Below, piece by piece: positions 16,511-25,191 of a DNA stretch of 64,000 nucleotides. The notes beneath the pieces are model-generated. The model had not been told where the DNA came from, made no database searches, and worked only from the letters and a program-made list of their open reading frames with translations. This stretch comes from Bacillus sp. EB01. Lineage in GTDB: Bacteria; Bacillota; Bacilli; Bacillales; Cytobacillaceae. Position 1 is the first letter of the stretch, and every line of letters starts with the position of its first letter. Both the position numbers and the translations under genes were made by a program. The DNA lies in assembly GCF_000613125.1 (NCBI RefSeq), contig NZ_HG964497.1, positions 2,651,189 through 2,715,188 of the forward strand, read 5' to 3'.

Positions 16511-17389
16511 CTAGCTTAGGAATGTCTCAATTTTGTATTCTTTTTTTGCATCTTCCAGCCATGTCGGATACTCAGTTTGGAATTTCTGCTGGAAGATCTG
16601 TTCCTTTACATCTTCCTTGCTCTCTTCGTAAACTGCCTCTTTTGCAGCCTGCTTGTCGGTAACTTTAATAATATGGTAGCCATACTCGGTTTTAACTGGT
16701 TCACTTATTTGGTTAACATCCAACTTAAAGGCTACATCCTCAAATTCCGTTACCATGTCACCCTTGCCAAAAAAGCCAAGTTCCCCGCCGCTTTCCGCAT
16801 TTCCCGTGTCTGTGGAATACTCCTTAGCAAGCGCAGCAAAGTCCTCTCCTTTATCAAGTTTGTCCTTCACTTCCTTGGCTGTTTTTTCGTCCTTCACAAG
16901 AATATGGCTTGCCTCCACCTGCTCTTCTGTATTAAAGCTTGCTTTATTTTCCTTAAAAAATGTTTTCATTTCGTCATCAGTAATCTTTATCTTTTCCCTC
17001 ATTAGCTTGTCCGCCAATAAATAATCCCCAATATCCTGTTTCAATATTTCTTTGGAGACACCATTTTGCTCAAGCGCCGCATCCATAGCCTCGTCTCCGC
17101 CATAAGCCTCAACAAGTTTATCAAACTCAGCGTCAATTTCCTTTTGGGTAACAGCCACATTTTCCTTTTTGGCCTCAAGTTCGACAACCTTGTTATTGAT
17201 CATCGTTTCAAGCATAGTGTTCCCATATGCTTGACTTAGCTTCGTATTCAGTTCATCCCTGGTGATTTTTTCACCATCAATTGTAGCAGCTGCTTTCGGT
17301 CCTGAAATTGCAGAAACGAGAACAAATACTGCAATAATAACAATTCCGCCTACTATCGTTAGTACTTTCTTGTTCATAAACTTTTTCAT
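16511..17389 (-). CDS. PrsA/SurA-like peptidyl-prolyl isomerase without lipobox
   Basis: A 292-aa extracytoplasmic foldase: an N-terminal membrane anchor (residues 10-28), a SurA/PrsA-type helical chaperone region and a parvulin domain (about 155-250: EASHILVKDEKTA, SGGELGFFGKGDMV, EYGYHIIKV). PrsA proteins fold exported proteins at the membrane-wall interface. Unlike B. subtilis PrsA there is no Cys anywhere in the protein, so it cannot be a lipoprotein and must be anchored by its uncleaved TM segment or released. It is co-oriented 140 bp behind an htrA gene, which fits a secretion-quality role. Confidence 0.87.
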   Translation of the reverse strand: MKKFMNKKVLTIVGGIVIIAVFVLVSAISGPKAAATIDGEKITRDELNTKLSQAYGNTMLETMINNKVVELEAKKENVAVTQKEIDAEFDKLVEAYGGDEAMDAALEQNGVSKEILKQDIGDYLLADKLMREKIKITDDEMKTFFKENKASFNTEEQVEASHILVKDEKTAKEVKDKLDKGEDFAALAKEYSTDTGNAESGGELGFFGKGDMVTEFEDVAFKLDVNQISEPVKTEYGYHIIKVTDKQAAKEAVYEESKEDVKEQIFQQKFQTEYPTWLEDAKKEYKIETFLS

Positions 17390-17437
17390 ATATTTTCCCC
17401 CTGGATTTCACTTTATTTTTATATGTGATATTTCATC

Positions 17438-17475
17438 AAAACGAAGAGCTGTTTGCGTCTATGAAACAGCTCTTC
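17438..17475 (-). terminator. htrA terminator
   Basis: Perfect 12-bp stem GAAGAGCTGTTT / AAACAGCTCTTC followed by GTTTTG on the minus strand. Confidence 0.8.
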
Positions 17476-17528
17476 CAAAGATCATTTTCGAAATTCATCC
17501 TGCATTAACAGCCTCAGTAACATCAGGA

Positions 17529-18788
17529 TTAATGAACAATACTATCTCCAGTCAGTATCACATCTGCTGTTTCTTTTTTTCCATCACGGTAAAACGTGAG
17601 TGTTATTTTTTCGCCCGCCTCTGCATTCGAGTACAAATATTTGCGTAGCGCAGATGAATTTTCAACTTTTTCGCCATTAATTTCAACAATCACATCCTGC
17701 TGCTTTATGCCAGCTTTATCGGCACCAAATCCAGGCTGGACATATGTGACCATGGTTCCTGCTTTTACCCCATCAGGGAGATTCTCAAGATAGGAAGCAT
17801 GGATTTCCTCGAGGTCAGCAAGGCTTACTCCTAGATATGGGCGTTCAACCTTCCCTTTTTCAATCAATTCATTAACAATTGGAACGACATCATTACTTGG
17901 AATGGCAAAACCTAAACCCTCAACTCCACTATTAGATATCTTTAGAGAGTTGATACCAATAACCTGGCCTGCTGTATTAATTAATGCACCACCAGAATTC
18001 CCTGGATTTATGGCTGCATCTGTTTGAATAACATCCAATTCCCATTGACCTGCTGAAGTTGATACGTCAATACTGCGGTCTATCGCACTGACAATTCCCT
18101 GGGTAACAGTCCTTGAGAGGTCCAAGCCCAGCGGATTTCCAATTGCAAATACCTCATCCCCAGGTCTTAGGGTAGATGAATCTGCAAAGTCGAGAGTTTG
18201 TGAAGCATATTTTGCATCAACTTTTATTACTGCAAGGTCGGTCAATGCATCTGCTCCGACAACTTGAGCAGTTGCCTTCTCTCCATCGAAGAAGGAGACC
18301 TCTACCTTTGTTGCATTCTCAATGACGTGGTTATTGGTCACGATGTAGGCAAAATCTCCTGATTTCTTAAAAACTACACCCGAACCTGAACCACTTTCTA
18401 CACTTCCACGATTTCCAGTGAACGGGTTGCTATTTTCCTGAATATTGACAATCCCAACAATTGCCTTGGATGCTTTCTCTACCATATCTGCAATCGAACC
18501 CGCTTCTCCATTGCTAGTAGTAGCAGCCGGTACAAGATTAGCTGATGCGTTGGAGATAGACTCCGTTTCGGCTGCTTTTATCCCTTGGTCGGAACCAGAA
18601 GGATTGAAATCTGTATAGTAAACTGCCCCCAAAGTAACAGCAGACCCAATGATCCCTGCAGAAACAGTCGAAAGGAAACGTTTGAATTTACTTGGTTTCT
18701 TTTCTGTCTTCTGTTCTTGGCGTTGCTCAGGCTGATGCTGAGGTTCTGGAAGGAATGGTCCATAGTTTTTATTAAAATCATCCATCAT
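17529..18788 (-). CDS. HtrA/DegP-like membrane serine protease
   Basis: A 419-aa Do-like protease: Gln/Glu-rich cytoplasmic N-terminus, one TM segment (about residues 37-56), a trypsin-like domain with His in TNNHVIENA, Asp in ALTDLAVIKV and Ser in GNSGGALIN, then one PDZ domain (about 320-410). It degrades or refolds misfolded exported proteins. It matches the HtrA/HtrB/HtrC group of B. subtilis, but which paralogue cannot be assigned. The upstream minus-strand genes are a two-component system, an arrangement reminiscent of CssRS and HtrB, though these regulators do not look like CssRS. Confidence 0.93.
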   Translation of the reverse strand: MMDDFNKNYGPFLPEPQHQPEQRQEQKTEKKPSKFKRFLSTVSAGIIGSAVTLGAVYYTDFNPSGSDQGIKAAETESISNASANLVPAATTSNGEAGSIADMVEKASKAIVGIVNIQENSNPFTGNRGSVESGSGSGVVFKKSGDFAYIVTNNHVIENATKVEVSFFDGEKATAQVVGADALTDLAVIKVDAKYASQTLDFADSSTLRPGDEVFAIGNPLGLDLSRTVTQGIVSAIDRSIDVSTSAGQWELDVIQTDAAINPGNSGGALINTAGQVIGINSLKISNSGVEGLGFAIPSNDVVPIVNELIEKGKVERPYLGVSLADLEEIHASYLENLPDGVKAGTMVTYVQPGFGADKAGIKQQDVIVEINGEKVENSSALRKYLYSNAEAGEKITLTFYRDGKKETADVILTGDSIVH

Positions 18789-18833
18789 GTATACCTCCCG
18801 CTTCTTTTTTATTTATCTTAAGGATAGACCGGA

Positions 18834-18857
18834 GATATGAACAAATTATTAACAAAC
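18834..18857 (-). promoter_or_regulatory. Tandem TTTGTT repeats upstream of htrA
   Basis: On the minus strand GTTTGTTAATA is followed directly by ATTTGTTCATA, an 11-bp-phased direct repeat as used by OmpR-type regulators. The adjacent response regulator is a candidate, but the evidence is only the repeat and proximity. Confidence 0.3.
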
Positions 18858-19089
18858 TGAGGCAAGGCTTTTAAATTTGTAATAAGAAATGGGGATAGGA
18901 GAAATAATAGTTGCTGCGGGAATTTTGGAAAGTGAAGCAGCTCATGCCAGGTAAATTTCGACCTATCCGTGCCCAGGATATTCCTAGAAACTTACCTTTG
19001 TCTCACTTCGATGATGATTTTTGGAAGCTTCCCTTTGCGAAGCGAAATCAACAGCTAACTTCATTACATAAGTTCATTTTATAAAGCCG
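18858..19089. other. Intergenic region, no gene
   Basis: No supported ORF or RNA. The stretch ending GCGAAGCGAAATCAAC (about 19037-19052) resembles the end of the GTTGATT-family dispersed repeat at 30766-31082, suggesting a decayed copy. Confidence 0.4.
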
Positions 19090-19119
19090 AAAAAAATACT
19101 GCAGGGTTTTTCCCTGCAG
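19090..19119 (-). terminator. Terminator of the two-component operon
   Basis: CTGCAGGG / CCCTGCAG stem followed by a T-run on the minus strand. Confidence 0.88.
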
Positions 19120-19124
19120 CAGAA

Positions 19125-20561
19125 TCAATAACCTTTTGGCATTGGGATCACAATTGTAAATTTCGTTCCTTTTCCTTTTTGACTCTCTACACGGATGTCA
19201 CCGTCATGGAGCTGCACCAGCCTTTTTACAATCGAAAGCCCGAGACCGAAAGCACCATACGGATTGTTCCTTCTCGATGTATCAGCTTTGTAAAAACGGC
19301 GCCATATTTTCTCAATTTCGGAAGCGTCAATTCCAATACCAGAATCCTCAATTTCAATAAAGCTGTAGCCTTCTTTTTCATAACCGGTAAGGCTGATCTT
19401 TCCATCTGTAGTAAACTGAATACTATTTTTGGTAATGTTAATTAAAATTTGTAGGAGCCGGTCATAATCCGCAAAAATCATAATATCCTCACTAACATTG
19501 AGCTCGATTTTATTACCGCGCTCCTCCGCCTGCATGTCGAGCTGCTCCTTGATAATTTCAAAAGCTTCTGCAAGCTGAATTTCTTCCTTATTCAATATGA
19601 CCTGGTTGGAACGGATTTTCTCGTAGTCCAGGTTCTCATTAACAAGCCTGATCAACCGTTTCGTTTCTTTGCTCACCAAGTTTATGCCCTTTTCTTTTTC
19701 CTGCTCCGGTATCATATCATTCCTGAGCCCTTCAATAATCCCGCTAATTGTAGTAAGCGGAGTCCGCATTTCATGGGAGACGTCCGCCATGAATTGCCTT
19801 CGCCTGTTTTCAAGGCTGTCGATTTCCTCCATGGACTGACTAATCTTATCAACCATATGGTTAAAATCATTTGAAAGCTCTCCGATTTCATCATCGAAAT
19901 GTGAAGAAGGCACATGGACACTATAATCTCCTGCGGCTACCGCAGAAGCAGCCTTTTGAATACGCTTGATGCGGATTACGTGAATTCTAGATAGTAGCCA
20001 GCTGAGAAGGAAGGAAACGCCGAGTGCAATCAAGACTGTGTACAGCAAATATTCATTGATACCGCTAATCATTTCCCTAGGACCTTTAACTGGGGAAATT
20101 AACAGAACACCACCAACGAATCCACCACTCGTAATGTAAGGTACGGTTACAATCGATACATTTTGATTATAGCGTTTCAAGTCTGACTTGATTACTACTG
20201 GACTTCCAGAACGAAGCTGTTCCCAGTCATTCTGAGTCAAAACAATTGCTGGGCCACGCCAGTCAATTGGATTCAGCAAATCAACACGATTTTCATTTAC
20301 CTCAAATACACTGAATTGAATATCCCTTCCAAACAGCACCCTTGCATATTGATTGATGACCGTCTCAACTGCTCTTGGGTTTTGCCCGCTGCGCCCCAGG
20401 TCGATGAGAATATTTCGTCCGTATTCAAGCAGCTCGTCTGTTTTATTTTGAAATACAACTTTTTCAACATAACTGGTGAACAGCAGACTGAGGACGAGGA
20501 ATGCTGCAATCAGTACCCCGATATGGCTGAATAACTGCTGATAAAAGTACTTAATTTTCAT
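19125..20561 (-). CDS. Membrane sensor histidine kinase
   Basis: A 478-aa kinase: TM1 (about 13-33), an extracytoplasmic sensor domain (35-170), TM2 (171-192), HAMP (about 193-245), HisKA with the phosphoacceptor in ADVSHEMRTPLTT (about 259-271), and HATPase_c with N, G1 (EIEDSGIGID) and G2 (YGAFGLGLSIV) boxes. The start overlaps the response-regulator gene by 11 bp. Its position before htrA and prsA suggests an envelope-stress signal, but the sensor domain is unidentified. Confidence 0.93.
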   Translation of the reverse strand: MKIKYFYQQLFSHIGVLIAAFLVLSLLFTSYVEKVVFQNKTDELLEYGRNILIDLGRSGQNPRAVETVINQYARVLFGRDIQFSVFEVNENRVDLLNPIDWRGPAIVLTQNDWEQLRSGSPVVIKSDLKRYNQNVSIVTVPYITSGGFVGGVLLISPVKGPREMISGINEYLLYTVLIALGVSFLLSWLLSRIHVIRIKRIQKAASAVAAGDYSVHVPSSHFDDEIGELSNDFNHMVDKISQSMEEIDSLENRRRQFMADVSHEMRTPLTTISGIIEGLRNDMIPEQEKEKGINLVSKETKRLIRLVNENLDYEKIRSNQVILNKEEIQLAEAFEIIKEQLDMQAEERGNKIELNVSEDIMIFADYDRLLQILINITKNSIQFTTDGKISLTGYEKEGYSFIEIEDSGIGIDASEIEKIWRRFYKADTSRRNNPYGAFGLGLSIVKRLVQLHDGDIRVESQKGKGTKFTIVIPMPKGY

Positions 20562-21258
20562 TTATGTCTACCGTTTCATCGAATTTATAGCCTACCCCCC
20601 ATACGGTATGGAAAAAAGGCTGTGCGCTTGTGCCAACTTTTTTCCTGAGGCGTTTAATATGGACGTCGACCGTTCGTTCATCCCCATAAAACTGGTAGCC
20701 CCAAACCCTTTCAAGCAGTTGGTCTCTAGTAAAAACCTGCCTTGGATTGGTTGCCAGGAAGGATAGTAGGTCAAATTCCTTTGGTGTCAAGTTTGTTATC
20801 GTTTTTCCATCCAAATTGACTTCCCTTGTATCTTTATCAATAACAAAATGCTTTGTTGAAATGACATTCCTTGGTTCTTGCGTGCCTTCAGCCGTATTTT
20901 GATAGCGGCGGGCAACAGCTCTGATTCTGGCCATTAGTGTTAAAGGGCTGAATGGCTTCGTTACATAATCATCCGCGCCCATCTCAAGCCCCAGCACTTG
21001 ATCCGATTCACTATCCTTTGCAGTAAGCATAATAATTGGCACTGAACTGTTTTCTTGCCGGATTTTCCGGCAAAGCGTCACACCATCCATGCCTGGCAAC
21101 ATCCAGTCGACAATCAGTAAATCCCATCCGCCCGCTTTATAGCGGTTATATCCCTCAAGCCCATTATGGACAAACTGGCCTTCTATTCCTTCCTTTAGGA
21201 AAAACATCCCGATCATTTCACATACACTTTCATTATCCTCTATGACAAGAATTCTCAT
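20551..21258 (-). CDS. OmpR/PhoB-family response regulator
   Basis: A 235-aa regulator. The receiver domain has the acidic pair ED (residues 7-8), phosphoacceptor Asp in LIVDWMLPG (about 49-57), and the conserved Thr and Lys in MLTAKDS and VTKPFSP. The winged-helix DNA-binding domain (about 135-230) contains LTPKEFDLLSFLATNP and ERTVDVHIKRLRKKVG. It forms one operon with the kinase. Targets may include htrA, which lies downstream and is preceded by phased direct repeats. Confidence 0.94.
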   Translation of the reverse strand: MRILVIEDNESVCEMIGMFFLKEGIEGQFVHNGLEGYNRYKAGGWDLLIVDWMLPGMDGVTLCRKIRQENSSVPIIMLTAKDSESDQVLGLEMGADDYVTKPFSPLTLMARIRAVARRYQNTAEGTQEPRNVISTKHFVIDKDTREVNLDGKTITNLTPKEFDLLSFLATNPRQVFTRDQLLERVWGYQFYGDERTVDVHIKRLRKKVGTSAQPFFHTVWGVGYKFDETVDINEN

Positions 21259-21393
21259 AAAATCTCCTCCAAAATAAAACCCTTACTTCAAAGTTAAAAC
21301 TAATTTGGCCGTGAATCAACTTGTTTGCTGTTTGTTACAGATTAATTAATTGTTTGGAAATAGTTTGTTCATTTTTCAAAAGGTGTGTTAAAA

Positions 21394-21438
21394 CAAATTT
21401 GTTGATTTCCGCTACTGGCGTTGCAAATCAAATTTGTA
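21394..21438. repeat. Hairpin derived from the GTTGATT repeat family
   Basis: ACAAATTTGTTGATTT is followed by CCGCTACTGGCG and the inverted AAATCAAATTTGT. The GTTGATTTCCGCTAC core matches the end of the repeat at 30766-31082, so this is a deleted or minimal copy. Confidence 0.55.
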
Positions 21439-21674
21439 AATAAACTTTCTCCTATAACACAGCTTTTCCATTAAAAATTTCTTTTATAGATTGTAGTACT
21501 ATCCCTGTCTTGCCATTTATTTTACATAAAAATAACGGAGACTTAACACTATCTTGGCTGAATATTATTAAGGGAATGGTAATGTAAATATATCCTTTTA
21601 TCTGAGCTTTTAATTTAATGTCACTTTGTTCCTGGCTAATGCAGAAAAACGAATATAACTTTTGGAGGTAGTGT

Positions 21675-22715
21675 ATGGCTATTTTAGTTACCGGTGGCGC
21701 AGGATTTATTGGGTCTCATACGTGTGTGGAACTTCTAAATGCAGGTTATGACATTGTCTCAATTGATAACTTTACAAATAGCAATCCTGAGGCTTTAGAA
21801 AGAATAAGACAAATAACAGGTAAAGATTTTCCTTTTTATGAAGCTGACTTATTGGACAAGAGCACCCTTGAAACAGTATTTACCGAGAATAAGATAGAGG
21901 CTGTCATTCATTTTGCCGGACTAAAAGCTGTAGGAGAATCGGTAACGGATCCACTTCGCTATTATCATAATAATGTGGGTGGCACCTTAATCCTTTGTGA
22001 TGTTATGAAAAAATTCGAGGTAAAGAAAATGGTATTCAGTTCCTCGGCAACTGTGTATGGAGTTCCTAAAGCAGTTCCTATCCCGGAAGATCTTCCCCTG
22101 GGGTCGACGAACCCGTACGGCCGATCCAAGCTATTCATTGAGGAAATCTTAAAAGATCTTTATATTTCAGATCCGGAGTGGAGCATATCCTGTCTTCGAT
22201 ACTTCAATCCAATCGGGGCGCATCAAAGCGGCCTTCTCGGGGAAGACCCCAATGGAATTCCAAATAACCTGATGCCATATATCACCCAGGTAGCAGCCGG
22301 GAAATTAAGAGAGCTGAAGGTTTTTGGATCTGATTATCCAACAAAAGATGGTACGGGTGTAAGAGATTATATCCATGTTGTTGACTTGGCCCTTGGACAT
22401 TTAAAAGCATTAGAAAAAGTACAATCAGAAACAGGATTCAATGCATACAACTTGGGCACCGGAAAAGGTTATAGTGTCCTCGAGGTGATCCGGGCTTTTG
22501 AGAAAGCAACCGGAAAAACGATCCGTTATAAAATAACCGAACGCAGGCCAGGTGATATTGCCGAATGCTTTGCTAATCCAGAGAAAGCGAAAAATGAGCT
22601 TGGGTGGTACGCCGCAAAAGAAATTGAAGAAATGTGTACGGATTCATGGAGATGGCAGTTGAATAATCTTAATGGTTATGTAAAAAGCAACCCTGTTGAG
22701 AAGCAGCCGGTTTAG
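21675..22715 (+). CDS. galE: UDP-glucose 4-epimerase
   Basis: A 346-aa extended SDR epimerase. NAD-binding GGAGFIGSH (residues 7-15), the active-site Ser-x23-Tyr-x3-Lys set (SSSATVYG, then NPYGRSK about 148-154) and the C-terminal [16 protein letters not shown] are typical. It interconverts UDP-Glc/UDP-Gal and often UDP-GlcNAc/UDP-GalNAc, which would supply GalNAc for teichuronic acid made by the genes just downstream. GGAGG precedes the ATG, and a terminator separates it from tuaA. Confidence 0.95.
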   Translation: MAILVTGGAGFIGSHTCVELLNAGYDIVSIDNFTNSNPEALERIRQITGKDFPFYEADLLDKSTLETVFTENKIEAVIHFAGLKAVGESVTDPLRYYHNNVGGTLILCDVMKKFEVKKMVFSSSATVYGVPKAVPIPEDLPLGSTNPYGRSKLFIEEILKDLYISDPEWSISCLRYFNPIGAHQSGLLGEDPNGIPNNLMPYITQVAAGKLRELKVFGSDYPTKDGTGVRDYIHVVDLALGHLKALEKVQSETGFNAYNLGTGKGYSVLEVIRAFEKATGKTIRYKITERRPGDIAECFANPEKAKNELGWYAAKEIEEMCTDSWRWQLNNLNGYVKSNPVEKQPV

Positions 22716-22732
22716 AAAAAGTCTAACTACAT

Positions 22733-22779
22733 GACGAAAAAGAACATCGGAGCCTAATTCCGGTGTTTTTTTTCGTCAA
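22733..22779 (+). terminator. galE terminator
   Basis: ACATCGG / CCGGTGT core extended by GACGAAAAA / TTTTTCGTC, with an eight-T run. Confidence 0.82.
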
Positions 22780-22981
22780 GGGGTGTTTTCGATTCCGAAT
22801 GACCGCCCTGTCACCAAGTTGCACACCTTTAAACATTAATGATGAAAAAGAAATGGTTTACTTATTTATTTCTTCAAAGTACCAATCAGAAAGGTTACCT
22901 TTATGACAAAAATGTAACACTTTGTGATTGGTCAGTCCCCTTTTCCTTCTATTATATATCCTCCACTTTTCCTTTCTTAAA

Positions 22982-23060
22982 TTTACACAGGCGTAAAAAA
23001 GCTTACAAGAAATCAAATTTTTAGAAAAATCTTAACAATCCTTACAAAGTATTAGTAAAG
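22982..23060 (+). promoter_or_regulatory. PhoP-like direct repeats upstream of tuaA
   Basis: TTAGAA (23021), TTAACA (23032), TTACAA (23042) and TTAGTA (23052) recur at 10-11 bp, with further TTTACA (22982) and TTACAA (23003) upstream. B. subtilis tuaA is activated by PhoP~P through TTAACA-type repeats of this spacing. Confidence 0.6.
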
Positions 23061-23134
23061 ACTCAATATCTTCTTCACGAATTAGGGCTAAACTCTATAT
23101 GTCAGTTACAAAATGTGGCTTGGGTGGTGTGTTT

Positions 23135-23797
23135 GTGAGTACAGAAAAGGCCTACAATTTCTATCACGATTATGCAAGAGTCAAAGAAATCTCCAATCTA
23201 TCACTTTCAAGAGATGCATATCAATACCTCTATTTAAAGAGAATTATTGATATTGTAATTGGTGGCTTCGGCATTGTGCTGTCTCTTCCCGTCATCTTAT
23301 TTTTTGCTCTGCTAATCATTTTGGAGACCCCTGGTTCTCCTTTCTATTTTCAGGAGAGAGTTGGCCAGAATGGCAGAACCTTTAAAATCATTAAACTCAG
23401 GTCGATGAGAATGGATGCAGAAAAGCAAGGTGCTAGATGGGCGGCGAAATGCGATCCCCGTGTTACCAGGGTGGGTGCATTTATTCGAAAAACACGGATT
23501 GATGAACTGCCGCAACTGCTATTGGTTTTAAAGGGAGACATGTCAATTGTTGGGCCAAGACCTGAACGGCCCGTTTTTGTAAAGAAGTTCAATCAGGAGA
23601 TTGCAGGATTTGAAAAACGCCTGCTCGTTAAACCAGGACTGACAGGGCTTGCCCAGGTAAACGGCGGCTATGATATTACACCTGAAGAAAAGCTTCAATA
23701 TGATTTGGAGTACATTCAGAAACTAGCGTTCAAGTTTGAAATGAAAATTATGATGAAGACATTCAAGATTCTTTTTACTGGTGAGGGAGCGCGTTGA
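23135..23797 (+). CDS. tuaA: Teichuronic acid initiating sugar-phosphate transferase
   Basis: A 220-aa bacterial sugar transferase that would load the first sugar phosphate onto undecaprenyl phosphate. One TM hairpin region (about 37-60) precedes the catalytic domain with RVGQNGRTFKIIKLRSM, RKTRIDELPQLL, DMSIVGPRPERP and KPGLTGLAQVNG, all family hallmarks. GTG 23135 follows GGGTGGTG and gives a length close to B. subtilis TuaA; the open frame extends 36 bp further upstream without a ribosome binding site. It heads a tua-like gene series, after PhoP-like repeats. Confidence 0.88.
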   Translation: MSTEKAYNFYHDYARVKEISNLSLSRDAYQYLYLKRIIDIVIGGFGIVLSLPVILFFALLIILETPGSPFYFQERVGQNGRTFKIIKLRSMRMDAEKQGARWAAKCDPRVTRVGAFIRKTRIDELPQLLLVLKGDMSIVGPRPERPVFVKKFNQEIAGFEKRLLVKPGLTGLAQVNGGYDITPEEKLQYDLEYIQKLAFKFEMKIMMKTFKILFTGEGAR

Positions 23798-23965
23798 TTT
23801 CGAACGCAAGTAGAACTAAAAGCAAAAATGAACCAATAGCAAGCAAATCAATCGTGGTGTGAAATGGATTGAACATTTCCACTATCTTGATAAGTACTAC
23901 TCCTTTACAAATGTTATCCGCAGTTTATCTCATTAGTCATGAAGCGGACAGGAGGCCGGCCAACT
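23798..23965 (+). other. Gap where tuaB would be expected
   Basis: In B. subtilis tuaB, a Wzx-like exporter of about 480 codons, separates tuaA from tuaC. Here only 168 bp remain. No convincing TuaB remnant could be translated, so a clean loss or an ancestrally different order is possible. Confidence 0.6.
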
Positions 23966-25168
23966 ATGAAGGTTTTATGGATAACAAGTGTATATCCAAG
24001 CCCCGAACAGCCCGGGAGCGGAGTTTTTCATGAAACACAAGTACAGGCGCTCGCCAGGCTAGGTATTGAAGTTACTGTCATCTGCCCGGTACCAAGAAAC
24101 CCGGTGGTAATCCGTTATATGAAAAAAAAGTACCGGGTCTTGGATAACATGCCACTCAGGTATGTACGTAAAGGTATTACAGTTTATCGGCCTCCTTATA
24201 CGGCATTTCCGGGGCAGCTTAGGTGGGTTCAGCCTGACCAAAGAATAGCTGCCGTTGTATTAAAGACGATAATCGAATTCAACATCGAGTCCGACTTGAT
24301 TCATGCACACTTTGCCATGCCCTCTGGAGGAGCTGCTAGGCTTGTCGCTCAAGCAACAAGCCTTCCCTGGCTATTAACCTTGCATGGCAGTGATGTAAAT
24401 GTCTATCCACACTATAGCAATAGTGCGATGAAAGCATTTCTCCAGTCTGTCAAAGGAGCAACCCATGTCGTGTCAGTGGGCAGAAATTTGCAAGTAACAG
24501 CGAAAGCAATGAGCGGAAGAGATAGCTCCTTTCTTCCAATCGGGGTTGATTTATCCCGCTTTAAAGAACCAAAGCAATTTAAGCTGGAAATTCGTAAGCA
24601 GCTGGCACTTCCGCTTGATAAAAAACTTGTCTTATTTATCGGGAGATTAACAGAGACAAAGGGAGTTTTCGAACTTGCCAAGGCGCTTGAGGAACTGCCA
24701 GCAGAGGTTGCTGCTGTCTATGTCGGGGATGGGCCAGCTTATGGAAAGTTAAAATCGCATCCGGAATTAAATAAACGGCTATTCCTAATCGGACAGGTAG
24801 AAAATGAAAGGGTAAAAGATTACTTGGCTGCCAGCGATATATTCGTACTTCCCTCCTACCGGGAAGGCATGCCAACGGTTGTGATAGAGGCACTTGCCTT
24901 AAAGGTGCCAGTTATTTGTACCAGAGTTGGCGATGTCCCGGAGTTGTTTGGGGAGCATGGCCAGCTTTTAATTGAACCCCAATCCGTTGAAGACCTTGTC
25001 GCGGGAATTCAGGAGTATCTGTATGGAAACGTAAACCTTAAAAAGATTGGGTATGAGCTGCGTTCCCGTGTACAAGAACACTATGATGCCAGAAAGAATG
25101 CTGATGAACTCGTTGCGTTGTATCAAAAAGTACTTAAAGGAGACCAACTTTTGAGCAAGAGTAAATAA
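23966..25168 (+). CDS. tuaC: Teichuronic acid glycosyltransferase, GT4 family
   Basis: A 400-aa GT-B glycosyltransferase. N-terminal ITSVYPSPEQPGSGVFHETQ is typical of TuaC-like enzymes; the C-terminal domain has FIGRLTETKG (about 222-231), the E-x7-E region in LPSYREGMPTVVIEALA (about 302-318), and a DVPELF donor-site segment. ATG 23966 follows CAGGAGG. The cytoplasmic enzyme would add sugars to the lipid-linked repeat. It is the third gene of the canonical tua order, directly preceding tuaD. Confidence 0.88.
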   Translation: MKVLWITSVYPSPEQPGSGVFHETQVQALARLGIEVTVICPVPRNPVVIRYMKKKYRVLDNMPLRYVRKGITVYRPPYTAFPGQLRWVQPDQRIAAVVLKTIIEFNIESDLIHAHFAMPSGGAARLVAQATSLPWLLTLHGSDVNVYPHYSNSAMKAFLQSVKGATHVVSVGRNLQVTAKAMSGRDSSFLPIGVDLSRFKEPKQFKLEIRKQLALPLDKKLVLFIGRLTETKGVFELAKALEELPAEVAAVYVGDGPAYGKLKSHPELNKRLFLIGQVENERVKDYLAASDIFVLPSYREGMPTVVIEALALKVPVICTRVGDVPELFGEHGQLLIEPQSVEDLVAGIQEYLYGNVNLKKIGYELRSRVQEHYDARKNADELVALYQKVLKGDQLLSKSK

Positions 25169-25191
25169 ATGTACAAAAGGGGACGATCATT

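Noticed and set aside
19125-21258. Assignment of the two-component pair as CssRS
   Set aside because: Proximity to htrA suggests it, but the response-regulator sequence does not resemble CssR closely; left unnamed.
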